This document shows positions 51,072 to 61,150 of a stretch of DNA of 64,000 bases, piece by piece. Each line of letters starts with the position of its first letter. Position 1 is the first letter of the stretch. This stretch comes from Alistipes sp. (GTDB taxonomy: Bacteria; Bacteroidota; Bacteroidia; Bacteroidales; Rikenellaceae). The notes beneath the pieces are model-generated. The model was not told the origin of the DNA and ran no database searches. It was given only the letters and a program-made list of their open reading frames with translations. The stretch covers positions 1 through 64,000 of the forward strand of contig JAHHQO010000002.1 of assembly GCA_020026335.1 (NCBI GenBank), in the 5' to 3' direction. A program made the position numbers and the translations under genes.

Positions 51072-52370
51072 CTATCTGCCGGTCACTCTCATATAACGCG
51101 CAAGCGTGGTGTGGTATGCCGCGCAAGCCGATGTGAGGTTGTTGCAACTCTGCGAATAGAGGGTCTCGGCGTCCAGCAGGTCAGTAAGGGTAGAGGTTCC
51201 TGCCTCATAGAACTGGCGGTGCTGGCGGAGGTTCTCGGTAGCGGAACTTACGGTGCGCTGCATGAGCAGAATCTGCGAATAGGCCTCCTGCAAGTCGAAC
51301 CACGTTTTTTCAATCTCCACGGAGAGCATCTCGCGAGCCTCCTCGCGGTCGTTCTCCGCCTGCATCTCCTTCAGACGCGCCTTCTTCAAGGCATGGCTTC
51401 CGCCCCACCAATCGGAGATGGGCACGCTCACCGTTGCGAAGACCACGCCGTTGCCGACATTCTTCTCTGTCATATTATAATAGAGGTAGCCGGCACCCAC
51501 ACCCACCGTAGGCAGGTGCTTACCGCGCTCCATGCGCTTCTGATACTTGTGTGCCTCGACATTCTTCTCTGCCAGCTGATATTCGGTTCGGCGGTCGAGC
51601 GCCTCATCGAGGGTCACATACCACTTGTCGGGGCTGGCAGGCATCGACTCGAAGCCCTCGGTACGGATGTCGAAGTCGTGCAAGTCGGCACCCACATACT
51701 GCGCCAACAGCATCTTCGACACACGCAGTCCGTTCTCGGCACGCAGACGGTTGGAAGCCACCTCCTGTTGGCGCATTTCCACGCGCAACAAATCGTTGGT
51801 GGTCACCAGACCGGCCTCAACAGCCAACTTCACATAGTTGTGGATTTCGTCAATCTGACGCTCCACGGCTTCGATGGTCTTCAAGGTCTCCTTCACCGAC
51901 ACAATCTGCCAGAAATAGGCATCGGTCTTCTCGCGCACCTCGGCTTCGCTCTTGCGAATCTGCAACTCGCCCACCTCCTGTGACAGGTGCGCCAGCTTGT
52001 TGCCATTGACAATCTTCAATCCGGCGAACACAGGCTGGATAGCCGTGACACCCGTCATGAAACCACGGCGCATGAGCGTCATGGGCACGGGCAGCGAACC
52101 GATGTGGGGCAGCGTGACATTGAAATCCGCCTGCAGGAATCCCTGCTGTGCCTGGAAGACACTACCCATGGCTGCCACCTGCGGGAAATACTTGGTGAGT
52201 GCCTCGCGACGGGTCTGTGTCGCCTCCTCCAAATCGAGACGCGAGTTTTTGAGGGTTCTGTTATGCTCCAGTGCTGCTGCGTGGCACTCCTCCAGCGAGA
52301 GCGTTTGGGTCTGTGCCATCACGCCGCCACACATCGACAGCATCAAAAGGGATATGAGGATTCGTTTCAT
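51072..52370 (-). CDS. TolC-family outer-membrane efflux protein (operon 2)
   Basis: This 432-residue outer-membrane channel has a signal peptide (MKRILISLLMLSMCGGVMA). Two TolC-type repeats follow, with paired helices and strands (TKYFPQVAAMGSVFQAQQG and the mirrored GKHLPTVGVGAGYLYYN; FYEAGTSTLTDLLDAETLYS near the end). Its ATG shares one base with the stop of the RND gene, so translation is coupled. It is the last gene of the operon, ends at a shared terminator, and probably works with the adaptor and pump encoded immediately upstream. Confidence 0.9.
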   Translation of the reverse strand: MKRILISLLMLSMCGGVMAQTQTLSLEECHAAALEHNRTLKNSRLDLEEATQTRREALTKYFPQVAAMGSVFQAQQGFLQADFNVTLPHIGSLPVPMTLMRRGFMTGVTAIQPVFAGLKIVNGNKLAHLSQEVGELQIRKSEAEVREKTDAYFWQIVSVKETLKTIEAVERQIDEIHNYVKLAVEAGLVTTNDLLRVEMRQQEVASNRLRAENGLRVSKMLLAQYVGADLHDFDIRTEGFESMPASPDKWYVTLDEALDRRTEYQLAEKNVEAHKYQKRMERGKHLPTVGVGAGYLYYNMTEKNVGNGVVFATVSVPISDWWGGSHALKKARLKEMQAENDREEAREMLSVEIEKTWFDLQEAYSQILLMQRTVSSATENLRQHRQFYEAGTSTLTDLLDAETLYSQSCNNLTSACAAYHTTLARYMRVTGR

Positions 52371-55300
52371 TACTTGTAAATTTTAGAATAAAGAACCGGT
52401 AAAATCGTAACGACCAAAATCAGAGAACCGATACCTCCGGCGAAGATGGTCACACCCACGGGAGCCCAGAAGGTACTGCCGCTGAACATCATCGGAATGA
52501 CACCCACTGCCGTGGTGGCGGTGGTGAGGAAAATCGGCACCATACGACGACGGCCGGCATCGTAAGCGGCATCCGCTCCCGACATATGCTCCTTGATACG
52601 TTTGTCCTCGGCGTGCTGGTACATCAGAATGACGTTACGCACAATCATACCCAGCAGGGTGATGAAGCCCAACACCGAAGTCAGACCGATGGTCACTCCC
52701 GAAATCCACAATCCGAGCATCGCACCGAACAGGCTCAACAACATGGAAGCCATCACCACGGTGGTGATACCGAACTTGCGGAAATTGGTCAGAATGAAGA
52801 AGAAGATAATCACCAGCGAGATGGTCAGACTCGTTGCGATGGGAGGAATATCCTCGGTATTCAACTCATACTCGCCACCCAGCTCGAAGAATACGCCCTG
52901 CGGCAGGTTCATCTTCTGTTCCACGATATTGCTGACCTCCGTTGTCATCTGCATGGCGTTGGCACCACGCTTCAACTCCGCCAGCACGGTGATGCAACGC
53001 ATACCGTTGCGGTGTACGATTTTGGTCTCCGTCCATTGGGGATTGACCGAAGCCACCTGACGCAGGGGCACACTCACACTCGGAGCGAGTGACGACACGT
53101 AGGTGTCGGCCACATCGGCCATCGTGCGCTCACCATTGCGTTCATCGTTCTTCAGCACCACGGGCAGGCGGTAATCGCCCTCCCACACCGAAGCCACGGG
53201 GACATTACCTGCGGCAATGGCCAGATTGGCAGCCGCTGCCGTGCGGGTGATACCCAGCTGCGAAGCAGTCACGGGGTCGAGCGACACGTTGAGTATCGAG
53301 CGCGGCTCCTCATAGTCGGTATGTACCCACAGCAGTTCGGGCATCTGACGCATATAGGTCATCAATGTGTTGGCAGTGTGGCGCAACGAGTCGATATCCT
53401 CGCCATAGAAGCGGAACTCCAGCGAGGGAACATTCTGATAGTCGAGCTGCTTGAACTTGACGTAGGCATCGGGGAACTTGTCGCCCATCGACTCCAGATA
53501 GTCGTCCAAAATATCCTCGGTGGCCTGCACCGAAGCGGTATTCACGATAAACTGTGCGTAGTTCTTACCGGCAATGTGGGGTGCGTAGCTCATCTGGAAA
53601 CGGGGTGACGAGCAACCGATGAACGAAGTGATGGACTTCACGCGGTCATCGCTCTTCAGCGTGCGATAGACGCTGTCAGCCACAAAGGCGGTACGTTCCA
53701 GCGGAGCATCGGCCTGCAGGTAAATCTCCACGGCGAACTGGTCACGGTCGGCAAAGGGAATCATTCGGAACTTGAGCTGTGTGGCAATCATGAACGAAAT
53801 CACAATCGACAGCACACCCAACGAAATGGTCAGCCAGCCGTGACGGAATGTCCACTGCAACACCTTCTCGTAGAACATGTGTACGCGGTCGGTGAAGCTC
53901 ACCTTGTCGGGGTCTTTGTTCTCCACGTGGGGAATAATAATCAGCTCCAGGAAGGGAATGAGCACCACAGCCAACAACAGCGACACCATGAGGTTGATGG
54001 AGATGGTCCACGGAAAGTAAGTGAGGAAGTCACCCAGCATACCCTTGATGGTGAAGAGCAGGGGGTAGAAAATCATACAGATACAAACCGTAGCCAGGAA
54101 CAACGACGGCAGGAAGCCGCGTGCACTCTCCACGGCGGCGTACCACTTCGAGTAACCGCGCAGGCGGAAATCGAGGTAGCCGTCGATAACAACAATCGAG
54201 TTATCGACAATCATACCCAGCACCACGATAAGGGCGGCGAGGGTCACCGTATTGAGAGGTATGCCGCACATATACATGATGCCCACCGAGATGAATGTCG
54301 AGAGGGGAATGGTGATGGCGGCAACAATGGCTGAACGCATGGGGAAAAGCAACATCATCACCACGATGATGATTGCCATAGAGATGAACAAGTCGCGCAG
54401 GAACGAGTGTACCGAATCGGCCACCACCTTCGCCTGATCGGCGATACGCTCCACGTGTACATCCTCGGGCAGTACCTCATCGATGTATTGGTGCAACACC
54501 TCATCGACCTCCTCACCGTACTCCACGATGTTGAAGCCCTTGCGCATCTCTAAAGAGAGCATCACGCAACGGTGTCCGTTATTGAGGATATAGCTGTCGG
54601 GGTCGTCATACTCGCGCACCACACGCGCCACGTCCTTCACTCTCAGCACCTGACCCGTGGGTGAGCTCCAGATAATCTGGTTCGCCACCTCCTGTTCGCT
54701 GGTCAGCGACTGCTCGATGTGAATGGGGGTTTCGGTAGACTGATTGCTGATTGTACCGCCCAGCGAGGTCAGACCCTGCGAAGCAATGGCCGACGAAATC
54801 GACTTCTCGCCGATACCGTAAGCCGCCAGACGCTCGCGGTCGAGGTAGATGGAAATCTGCTCGCTGTTCACGCCATAGGGACGCACGTTCGATACCGAAT
54901 TGATACGGCGCAGGCGGTCGCTCAGACCGTCCATATACTCTTTCAGTTCACGATAGGAACGGGTATCGGACTCCAGGGTGATGAGCAGTGCCGATGTATC
55001 ACCGAAATCATCGTTGGTGATGACGGCCAGCACACCCGACGGCAGCTGGGGCTTGAATGCCGTGATGCCGTGCTTGATTTTCGACCACACCTCGTCCTTG
55101 TCGTTGATATCTTCGTTGAGCTCCACCATAATGAAGCACATACCGTTTGTCGAGGTGGACGTGGTCTTGGCACGGCGCACCTCCTTGTAGGTCATCATAA
55201 ATTTCTCCAACGGTTCGGCCAGCTGTTCCTCGACCTCCTCACTCGTAGCTCCGGGATAGACACCCACAACCACACCCTGACGGATGGTGTATTCGGGGAA

Positions 55301-55420
55301 CTCCTGCTTCGGGATATGGACCAGTCCATAGATGCCGAACACAAAGAGACATCCGATGATGAGCAGCGTAATTTGCGAATTACGCAACGCCCATGATATA
55401 AAATTGCTATTTCTCTTCAT
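52370..55420 (-). CDS. RND efflux transporter (operon 2)
   Basis: This is the second RND pump, with 1016 residues from the ATG at 55420 (the longer frame uses a TTG). It has the AcrB layout: IRQGVVVGVYPGATSEEVEE in the first periplasmic loop, LAALIVVLGMIVDNSIVVID with the helix-4 Asp, and SVLGFITLLGMIVRNVILMY near the C-terminus. One-base overlaps with the adaptor stop and the TolC start suggest tight translational coupling. Sequence differs clearly from the operon 1 pump, so this is not a recent duplication. Substrate unknown. Confidence 0.93.
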   Translation of the reverse strand: MKRNSNFISWALRNSQITLLIIGCLFVFGIYGLVHIPKQEFPEYTIRQGVVVGVYPGATSEEVEEQLAEPLEKFMMTYKEVRRAKTTSTSTNGMCFIMVELNEDINDKDEVWSKIKHGITAFKPQLPSGVLAVITNDDFGDTSALLITLESDTRSYRELKEYMDGLSDRLRRINSVSNVRPYGVNSEQISIYLDRERLAAYGIGEKSISSAIASQGLTSLGGTISNQSTETPIHIEQSLTSEQEVANQIIWSSPTGQVLRVKDVARVVREYDDPDSYILNNGHRCVMLSLEMRKGFNIVEYGEEVDEVLHQYIDEVLPEDVHVERIADQAKVVADSVHSFLRDLFISMAIIIVVMMLLFPMRSAIVAAITIPLSTFISVGIMYMCGIPLNTVTLAALIVVLGMIVDNSIVVIDGYLDFRLRGYSKWYAAVESARGFLPSLFLATVCICMIFYPLLFTIKGMLGDFLTYFPWTISINLMVSLLLAVVLIPFLELIIIPHVENKDPDKVSFTDRVHMFYEKVLQWTFRHGWLTISLGVLSIVISFMIATQLKFRMIPFADRDQFAVEIYLQADAPLERTAFVADSVYRTLKSDDRVKSITSFIGCSSPRFQMSYAPHIAGKNYAQFIVNTASVQATEDILDDYLESMGDKFPDAYVKFKQLDYQNVPSLEFRFYGEDIDSLRHTANTLMTYMRQMPELLWVHTDYEEPRSILNVSLDPVTASQLGITRTAAAANLAIAAGNVPVASVWEGDYRLPVVLKNDERNGERTMADVADTYVSSLAPSVSVPLRQVASVNPQWTETKIVHRNGMRCITVLAELKRGANAMQMTTEVSNIVEQKMNLPQGVFFELGGEYELNTEDIPPIATSLTISLVIIFFFILTNFRKFGITTVVMASMLLSLFGAMLGLWISGVTIGLTSVLGFITLLGMIVRNVILMYQHAEDKRIKEHMSGADAAYDAGRRRMVPIFLTTATTAVGVIPMMFSGSTFWAPVGVTIFAGGIGSLILVVTILPVLYSKIYK

Positions 55421-56430
55421 TACCAAATCACTTTACTACCCTGACCAATCTTCTGCATACCGTCGATAACGATACGGTCACCCTTTGCGAGTCCCTCCGA
55501 GACAGCCACACCGTTGTTGACCAGACGGTTGGTCACCACCTCGCTGCGGACTACCGAGTCACCCTGCACCTTCCATACGAAGCTCTTGCCGTTGCCGCTC
55601 TTCTGCAAGGCACGCAGGGGAATGGCAATCTCCTCGATGCCGTTGGCGGGCGACACCTCCACGTTGCAGACCATACCGGGCAGCAACTCGCGTTTGTCGT
55701 TGTCCATCGAGGCACGCACATCGTAGGTGTGTGTGGCGGCATTGGCCACGGCACCCTTTTCGATTTTCTCGGCTTCGAACTGGCGGTCGTTCAAAGCTGC
55801 CACTCTCACACCGACACGGCTGTCTACCGACAGCGAGGCAATCTCACTCTCGGGCACGGAGAAGCGCACCTTCACCTTATCGATGTCGAACAGGGTCACC
55901 ACGGGAATACCCGGCATGGCATTCTCACCTGCCGACAGGCGGCGTTTGCCGATAACACCCGAGAAGGGTGCCACCAGACGGGTGTCGCCCAAATTCTTCT
56001 CGGCGATACGGAAGGCCGACTGTGCCTGGCTGAGTCGGGTTTGAGCCTCCACCCACTTGATTTCGGGCAGGCTGTTTCCATCATAGAGTATCTTGAGACG
56101 CTTGCAGGCATCTTCTGCCTGTTCGAGTGTAGCCTTGGCAGCCTCATAGGACTGACGCACCGATGTGGGGTCAAGTTCGGCCAGCAGCTTGCCCTTCACA
56201 ACCTTATCGCCCTCATCGACATACATACGGCTGATGGTGCCCGGCACGGCGAAGCTCAGGGCTGCCGATGCCGACTCCTCAATAGTACCTACATATACAC
56301 GCGCATCGATGTCACACGAGGGTTCGATAACCATGGTATTGACCCTCATGGGATTCAACTGATAGGTTCTGTGATTGGACGAGCATCCTACGTTCAGGAG
56401 CAGGAATCCTATAATTGCAATGTTTTTCAT
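55420..56430 (-). CDS. RND periplasmic adaptor lipoprotein (operon 2)
   Basis: The membrane-fusion protein has 336 residues from the ATG at 56430. This start is chosen because it gives a clean lipoprotein signal (LLLNVGC, Cys16); the longer frame would bury it. It has a beta-barrel/lipoyl part (GTISRMYVDEGDKVVKGK), a helical hairpin (SYEAAKATLEQAEDACKRL), the second lipoyl half (APFSGVIGKRRLSAGENA) and a C-terminal domain ending KGDRIVIDGMQKIGQGSKV. It is the first gene of the operon and is divergent from the AraC-family regulator gene, with 163 bp between the two starts. Confidence 0.93.
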   Translation of the reverse strand: MKNIAIIGFLLLNVGCSSNHRTYQLNPMRVNTMVIEPSCDIDARVYVGTIEESASAALSFAVPGTISRMYVDEGDKVVKGKLLAELDPTSVRQSYEAAKATLEQAEDACKRLKILYDGNSLPEIKWVEAQTRLSQAQSAFRIAEKNLGDTRLVAPFSGVIGKRRLSAGENAMPGIPVVTLFDIDKVKVRFSVPESEIASLSVDSRVGVRVAALNDRQFEAEKIEKGAVANAATHTYDVRASMDNDKRELLPGMVCNVEVSPANGIEEIAIPLRALQKSGNGKSFVWKVQGDSVVRSEVVTNRLVNNGVAVSEGLAKGDRIVIDGMQKIGQGSKVIW

Positions 56431-56511
56431 CTGATGTTTTTTTACGTTATTTCTCATGGTGCAAAGGTCGTGCAATAATATCAATTTATAAAGCCCACAC
56501 GGTCGGCATTG

Positions 56512-56539
56512 ATAGTCGAATCGTTCGATTTTGGACTAT
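56512..56539. promoter_or_regulatory. Nested palindrome between RND operon 2 and the AraC gene
   Basis: ATAGTC (56512-56517) and GACTAT (56534-56539) form the outer pair around the inner palindrome AATCGTTCGATT (56519-56530). The site is in the divergent intergenic region of a pump and an AraC-family regulator, the usual place for an activator site. On the minus strand a promoter-like TTTA, 19-nt spacer and GACCTTTGC lies beyond it toward the pump operon. Confidence 0.45.
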
Positions 56540-56593
56540 TCGTTAAATTATGTCAATAAATATTATTAATATTGCATATAAAACCCAGTTAAG

Positions 56594-57514
56594 ATGAACG
56601 AAAAGAACATTCAGAGTTTTTCTCTCCAAAAACTGCTCGACATCAACGGATTCCGCCCGGAGGATTACTACCGCGACGGATGCCTCATCGCATCGCGTGT
56701 GAACATGGCCAAGGAAGTGAAGTTCGACCTGTTTCGCTATCCTGCTCGTTTACAGGCTTATGCAGCCGTTTTTTGTTCCAAGGGCTCGATTACTTTCACC
56801 GCGGGACTCACCCGGCACACCATCTCGGAAAATAATTTATTCGTCTATATGCCGGGGTCGATTATTCAGATAGAATCACAAACCGACGAGACTTCGGTAT
56901 ATTTTCTCATCTGCGAGGAGGAATTTATCAAAAAAATCAATATCGACATCAAGTTACTCTCCAACCTCTTTCTGGAGGTAGACAAGAATCCGTGTATGAA
57001 ACTCTCCGACAAGGAGTGGCAGAGCTTCCAAAGGTCGTTCTACGACATAAAAATGGAGGCGGAGCTGAAGCGTGATGACACCTATTCGACAGAGATAATG
57101 CGCTCACTGATACACACTTTGGCGTACAAAATCTGCCGTGTGACCGACAAATACATCACCTTGAGAAAGGCTGCGCAGAGTTCGCCTAATAGTCGGAATG
57201 AGGAGTATTTCAGCACCTTCATGCAAATCCTCTCGAAGCACTACATGCAGCACCGTTCGGTGGGCTTCTACGCCACACAGATGCACCTCACGCCCAAGTA
57301 CCTCACCACCATTATCCGACAGACCAGCGGACGCACCGCCATACAATGGATTGACGACTATGTGGTGCTGGAGGCGAAGAACCTTTTGAAGTACTCCTCG
57401 ATGAGTATTCAGGAGATAGCCTACTACCTCAACTTCGCCAACCAGTCATTCTTCGGCAAATATTTCAAGAACCATACCGGAATGACGCCCACGCAGTACC
57501 GACTCGAAAAGTAG
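56594..57514 (+). CDS. AraC-family transcriptional regulator
   Basis: This 306-residue regulator has an N-terminal cupin-like sensing domain (about 40-130). The C-terminal AraC DNA-binding domain (about 205-305) has two helix-turn-helix motifs: VGFYATQMHLTPKYLTTIIR and SIQEIAYYLNFANQSFFGKY, followed by the signature GMTPTQYR. It is divergently transcribed from the second RND operon, which is the most likely target. The ligand is unknown but could be the exported compound. A bidirectional terminator follows the stop codon. Confidence 0.92.
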   Translation: MNEKNIQSFSLQKLLDINGFRPEDYYRDGCLIASRVNMAKEVKFDLFRYPARLQAYAAVFCSKGSITFTAGLTRHTISENNLFVYMPGSIIQIESQTDETSVYFLICEEEFIKKINIDIKLLSNLFLEVDKNPCMKLSDKEWQSFQRSFYDIKMEAELKRDDTYSTEIMRSLIHTLAYKICRVTDKYITLRKAAQSSPNSRNEEYFSTFMQILSKHYMQHRSVGFYATQMHLTPKYLTTIIRQTSGRTAIQWIDDYVVLEAKNLLKYSSMSIQEIAYYLNFANQSFFGKYFKNHTGMTPTQYRLEK

Positions 57515-57530
57515 AGCCGACAGCTGACAC

Positions 57531-57579
57531 AAAAAAAAGCGAGGTCCGCCCCCACAAGAAGGGGTCGGACCTCGCTTTT
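57531..57579. terminator. Bidirectional terminator
   Basis: GCGAGGTCCG-c-CCCC pairs with GGGG-t-CGGACCTCGC around a 7-nt loop, with A and T runs on both sides. It serves the convergent AraC and hom genes. Confidence 0.88.
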
Positions 57580-57597
57580 GCATTATCTTCCGAAGAA

Positions 57598-58812
57598 TCA
57601 ATTGTCTCTGTCGAGGAAGAAGATGGGGATATTGGCCATGAAGACATCGCGTCCCGACAGGCGGTCGCGCTTCGAGAGCAATTCCGAGAGGAGGACATCG
57701 CCGATGAGATAGTTGCTCTCCTCGCTGAAATACTGTTCGTGAATCTTCGAGAAGGAGAGTATCTCGCGAACGTTGGTCTCACGATAACGGATATAGACCT
57801 TGAGGGTAATATCTGTCGTGTAGGTGGGTTTGTCGAGGTAGTTCTGCTTCTTGTATTCGTAGCGGTAGTCGTGCTTGCGCGCCATGATGTCGCTCAAGAT
57901 GGACGAAGCCGTGGGCAGGCTGCCTGCACCCTTGCCGAACATAAACTGGCGGTCGTAACACTCACCGCGGATAACCACACCGTTGTACTCATCATCTACA
58001 CTATAAATATATTTCGAGGGCGAGACAAACTCGGGCATCACGAACATGGTGAAATGCTCGTCACACACCTTCACCACCTGCGCCACCAATTTGATTTTCA
58101 CACCCTTCTCACGGGCATAGCGAATATCGGAGTCGTGGATGGTCGAGATGCCGTAGGTGAAGATGTCATCGGGGGCAACGTAAGTACCCAGGGCGTGGAC
58201 GGTGATAATCACCAGCTTGAAGAGCGAATCGTAGCCCTCGATGTCGAACGAGGGATCACTCTCGGCAAAGCCCAGCTCCTGCGCCTGACGCAGGGCGGCA
58301 TCGTAGCTCTCATCGTGGTCGAAAACGCGCGAAAGGATATAGTTCGACGAGCCGTTGAGAATACCTTTCACCTCCAACAGCAGGTCGTTGTCGTAATATT
58401 CCTCCAAATTGCGGATAACGGGAATCGAACCGCAGGACGAAGCATCGTAGAGCAGTGCCACATGGTGGGCCTTCTGTATCTCGATGAGTTCGGGGAGGTG
58501 GCGCGCCAGCATGGTCTTGCTGCCCGACACCACGGCAATACCCTTCAGAAGGGCGCGTTTCACAATGCTGTATGCCGCATCGGCATCGTTAATCACCTCC
58601 ACGATGAGGTTGATGTCGGGATTGGAGAGAATCTCCTCGGCATCGGTGGTGAAGAGCGAGGCATCGGCCTCCACCTTGCGCGGACGGTTGGGGTTGCGCA
58701 CACAGATTTTCACGATTTCGGCATTGGCATTCTTCGCCTTTTTAATCACTTCGAAGATTCCCTGTCCGACAACGCCGAAGCCGAACAGGCCGATTTTGAT
58801 TTTATTGCTCAT
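57598..58812 (-). CDS. hom: Homoserine dehydrogenase
   Basis: This enzyme reduces aspartate semialdehyde to homoserine, the branch point to threonine and methionine. The 404-residue cytoplasmic enzyme has the Rossmann motif GLFGFGVVGQG near residue 8. The substrate-binding and catalytic region contains KGILNGSSNYIL, ELGFAESDPSFDIEGYD and the Lys in FKLVI. A C-terminal region with DITLKVYIRYRE may be regulatory. It is not fused to aspartokinase, unlike ThrA. It is the last gene of the metY-metX-hom operon and lies 10 bp downstream of metX, so its supply of homoserine is coupled to methionine synthesis. Confidence 0.94.
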   Translation of the reverse strand: MSNKIKIGLFGFGVVGQGIFEVIKKAKNANAEIVKICVRNPNRPRKVEADASLFTTDAEEILSNPDINLIVEVINDADAAYSIVKRALLKGIAVVSGSKTMLARHLPELIEIQKAHHVALLYDASSCGSIPVIRNLEEYYDNDLLLEVKGILNGSSNYILSRVFDHDESYDAALRQAQELGFAESDPSFDIEGYDSLFKLVIITVHALGTYVAPDDIFTYGISTIHDSDIRYAREKGVKIKLVAQVVKVCDEHFTMFVMPEFVSPSKYIYSVDDEYNGVVIRGECYDRQFMFGKGAGSLPTASSILSDIMARKHDYRYEYKKQNYLDKPTYTTDITLKVYIRYRETNVREILSFSKIHEQYFSEESNYLIGDVLLSELLSKRDRLSGRDVFMANIPIFFLDRDN

Positions 58813-58822
58813 GGTAATAGTT

Positions 58823-59833
58823 TTAGTCGTTGATAAAGGGGTTCAGTATGTCGTTCAGCTGCTCGTGCTCCACCAGGAAGCCGTCATGTCCGAAGGGAGA
58901 ATCAATCTCGAAGTAGCGGCTCTGAGGAATCATCTGATGCAGGCGGAGCATCTCCTTGGGCAGGAAGATGATGTCGGTGGTGATGCCCACAACCACCGTC
59001 TGCGCCGTGATGCGTTGTAGGGCGGCCTCTACCCCACCTCTGTCACGTCCGACATCGTGGGTGTCGAAGGCATTGAGGATGACGTAATAGGAGTAGGCAT
59101 TGTAGCGGCGACACAGCTTCTCGCCCTGATACTGCTGATAGGAGCACGCTCGGTGCACCTCGGGCAGGGATTCTTTGTCCTGCTGGGTGAGGTTGTAGCC
59201 GTCGGCACCGCGGTAGGTCAAAAGGCCGATGGCACGAGCGGCAGCCAATCCTTTCAGACCGCCGTCCCCTCTCCGCTGGTGGAAAGTCTCATCGGCTTCG
59301 ATGGCCATACGCTGGGTTTCATCGACGGCAATGCTCCACGGCGATGCCTTGGTTGCCGTGGCGATGAGAGCCAGGCGTTCGATGCGCTCGGGCTCTTCCA
59401 CCGCCCACTCCACGGCTTGGAATCCGCCCACAGAGCTACCTACCAGTGCGTGGATACGTCCGATGCCCAAATGGTCGGCCAGCAGGCGGTGCGCCTTCAC
59501 CATGTCGCGAATGGTAAAGGGCGGAAAGTCGAGGTACCACTGCTCGCCCGTCAGCGGATTGACATCCAAAGGAGAGGTCGTGCCGTAGGGCGAGCCCAGA
59601 ATATTGGCACAGATGATGAAGTGGCGCGAGGGGTCGAGAAAACGCCCCTCCTCCACGGTGTGCGGCCACCAGTCCGCCACATCGGAATTGGCGGTGAGGG
59701 CGTGGCACACCCACACCACATTATCCTTGGCAGGCGACAACTCGCCATAGGTGTGGTAGGCGATTCTCAATGCCGGGAGCTGACCGCCCTGCTCCAATCG
59801 GAAAGGTTCCGAACTATCGAAATAGTGTATCAT
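58823..59833 (-). CDS. metX: Homoserine O-acetyltransferase
   Basis: This is an alpha/beta-hydrolase-fold acyltransferase that activates homoserine for methionine synthesis. It has 336 residues from the ATG at 59833. That start overlaps the metY stop by 4 bp (ATGA), which argues against the longer frame. The nucleophile is Ser134 in GSSVGGFQAVEW. The Asp of TTDIIFLP and the His in SPFGHDGFL are the expected partners in the triad. The N-terminus has the DVADWWPHTVEEGRFLDP segment typical of the family. Acetyl or succinyl specificity is hard to read, but metX is normally O-acetyl, consistent with metY next to it. Confidence 0.94.
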   Translation of the reverse strand: MIHYFDSSEPFRLEQGGQLPALRIAYHTYGELSPAKDNVVWVCHALTANSDVADWWPHTVEEGRFLDPSRHFIICANILGSPYGTTSPLDVNPLTGEQWYLDFPPFTIRDMVKAHRLLADHLGIGRIHALVGSSVGGFQAVEWAVEEPERIERLALIATATKASPWSIAVDETQRMAIEADETFHQRRGDGGLKGLAAARAIGLLTYRGADGYNLTQQDKESLPEVHRACSYQQYQGEKLCRRYNAYSYYVILNAFDTHDVGRDRGGVEAALQRITAQTVVVGITTDIIFLPKEMLRLHQMIPQSRYFEIDSPFGHDGFLVEHEQLNDILNPFIND

Positions 59834-61119
59834 AACTCCACGCACGAAAAAGCCTGTTCGAAATCTGCAATCAAGTCGTCCACATGCTCCAATCCCAGCG
59901 AAATGCGCAGCAGTGTGGGGGTGACACCTGCCGCCTTGAGGTCAGCCTCGCCCAGCTGTTTGTGGGTCGTCGATGCAGGATGGGTCACCACGGTAATCGA
60001 GTCGCCAATCATGGTCATGTGCGCCGCCAGATGGAGCGACTCCACAAAGCGGACGGTGCTCTCCAATGTACCTTTCAGCTCGATGGTGAAGACTGCCGAC
60101 GAGCCCATCGAGTAATATTTTTTGGCATTCTCGTGGCTGGGGTGCGACTCGAAGCCCACGAAGCTGACGCTCTTCACCTTGGGGTGATTACGGCAATATT
60201 CTGCCAGTCGCCATGTCGATTCGACCTCCTGCTTCACACGCAACGACAAGGTCTCCAGACCAATCAGCATCAAATAGGAGTCGAAGGGCGAGGGACAGCA
60301 ACCCAAATCACGCAATCCGTCCACACGGCACTTGACGATGAAGGCCTGATTGCCGAAAGCCTCGTAGAGGTTCAGACCGTGATAGCCCTCCGAAGGGCCG
60401 TCAATCTGGGGGAACTTGCCGTTGCCCCAATTGTAGTTACCACCATCGACAATGATTCCGCCCATCGCCGTGCCGTGGCCGTTAATCCACTTGGTGGCAG
60501 AGTCCACCACGATATTCGCGCCCCAATCGAAGGGATTGCACAAGAAGCCTGCCGCTCCGAAGGTGTTATCCACCACAAAGGGGACATCCTTCGCCTTGGC
60601 CAGCTGACCCAATGCCTCCAAATCGGGAACGGCACAGGTGGGATTGCCCATGCTCTCCACATAGATGGCCTTGGTGCGTTCATCGACCAATGCCGCGAAG
60701 TCGGCGGCACTCACACTCGGTGCGATACGGCACTCGATGCCCAGACGGCGTAGGGTACAGCGGAAGAGGTTATACGTTCCACCGTAGAGATAGGGCGAAG
60801 CAACGATGTTATCGCCCTGCTGTGCCAGCGACAGCACCGCCACCAGTACCGATGACATACCCGAAGCCACGGCCAGTGCACCCACTCCGCCATAGAGGGC
60901 GGCGATACGCTCCTCATAGGCTGCCGTGGTGGGGTTTTGCAGACGGGTGTAGATATTGCCCGGCTCGCTCAACTCGAAAAGGCGTGCCGCGTGGTCACAA
61001 CTTTGGAAGCGATAGGCGGCAGTGGGTGTAATGGAGATGCCGCGTGCTCCGCTCGGCGTATCCTTGTCGAGGCCTGCATGAATCTGCAAGGTCTCAAAAC
61101 GGTAGTTTCTGTTTCCCAT
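59830..61119 (-). CDS. metY: O-acetylhomoserine aminocarboxypropyltransferase (sulfhydrylase)
   Basis: This PLP enzyme makes homocysteine from O-acetylhomoserine and sulfide. The 429-residue protein starts at the ATG at 61119 (MGNRNYRFETLQIHAG). The Cys/Met metabolism PLP family motifs are present: PTAAYRF and RLQNPTTAAYEERIAALYGG. The PLP-binding Lys210 is in DSATKWINGHGTAMGG. The C-terminus contains TLLRISLGLEHVDDLIADF. It is the first gene of the methionine operon and lies 31 nt after a terminator hairpin. The upstream region encodes a Met-rich leader peptide, so expression is likely to respond to charged tRNA-Met. Confidence 0.95.
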   Translation of the reverse strand: MGNRNYRFETLQIHAGLDKDTPSGARGISITPTAAYRFQSCDHAARLFELSEPGNIYTRLQNPTTAAYEERIAALYGGVGALAVASGMSSVLVAVLSLAQQGDNIVASPYLYGGTYNLFRCTLRRLGIECRIAPSVSAADFAALVDERTKAIYVESMGNPTCAVPDLEALGQLAKAKDVPFVVDNTFGAAGFLCNPFDWGANIVVDSATKWINGHGTAMGGIIVDGGNYNWGNGKFPQIDGPSEGYHGLNLYEAFGNQAFIVKCRVDGLRDLGCCPSPFDSYLMLIGLETLSLRVKQEVESTWRLAEYCRNHPKVKSVSFVGFESHPSHENAKKYYSMGSSAVFTIELKGTLESTVRFVESLHLAAHMTMIGDSITVVTHPASTTHKQLGEADLKAAGVTPTLLRISLGLEHVDDLIADFEQAFSCVEL

Positions 61120-61150
61120 ATTCGTAGTAATTTTAAGTTTGTACAATCAC

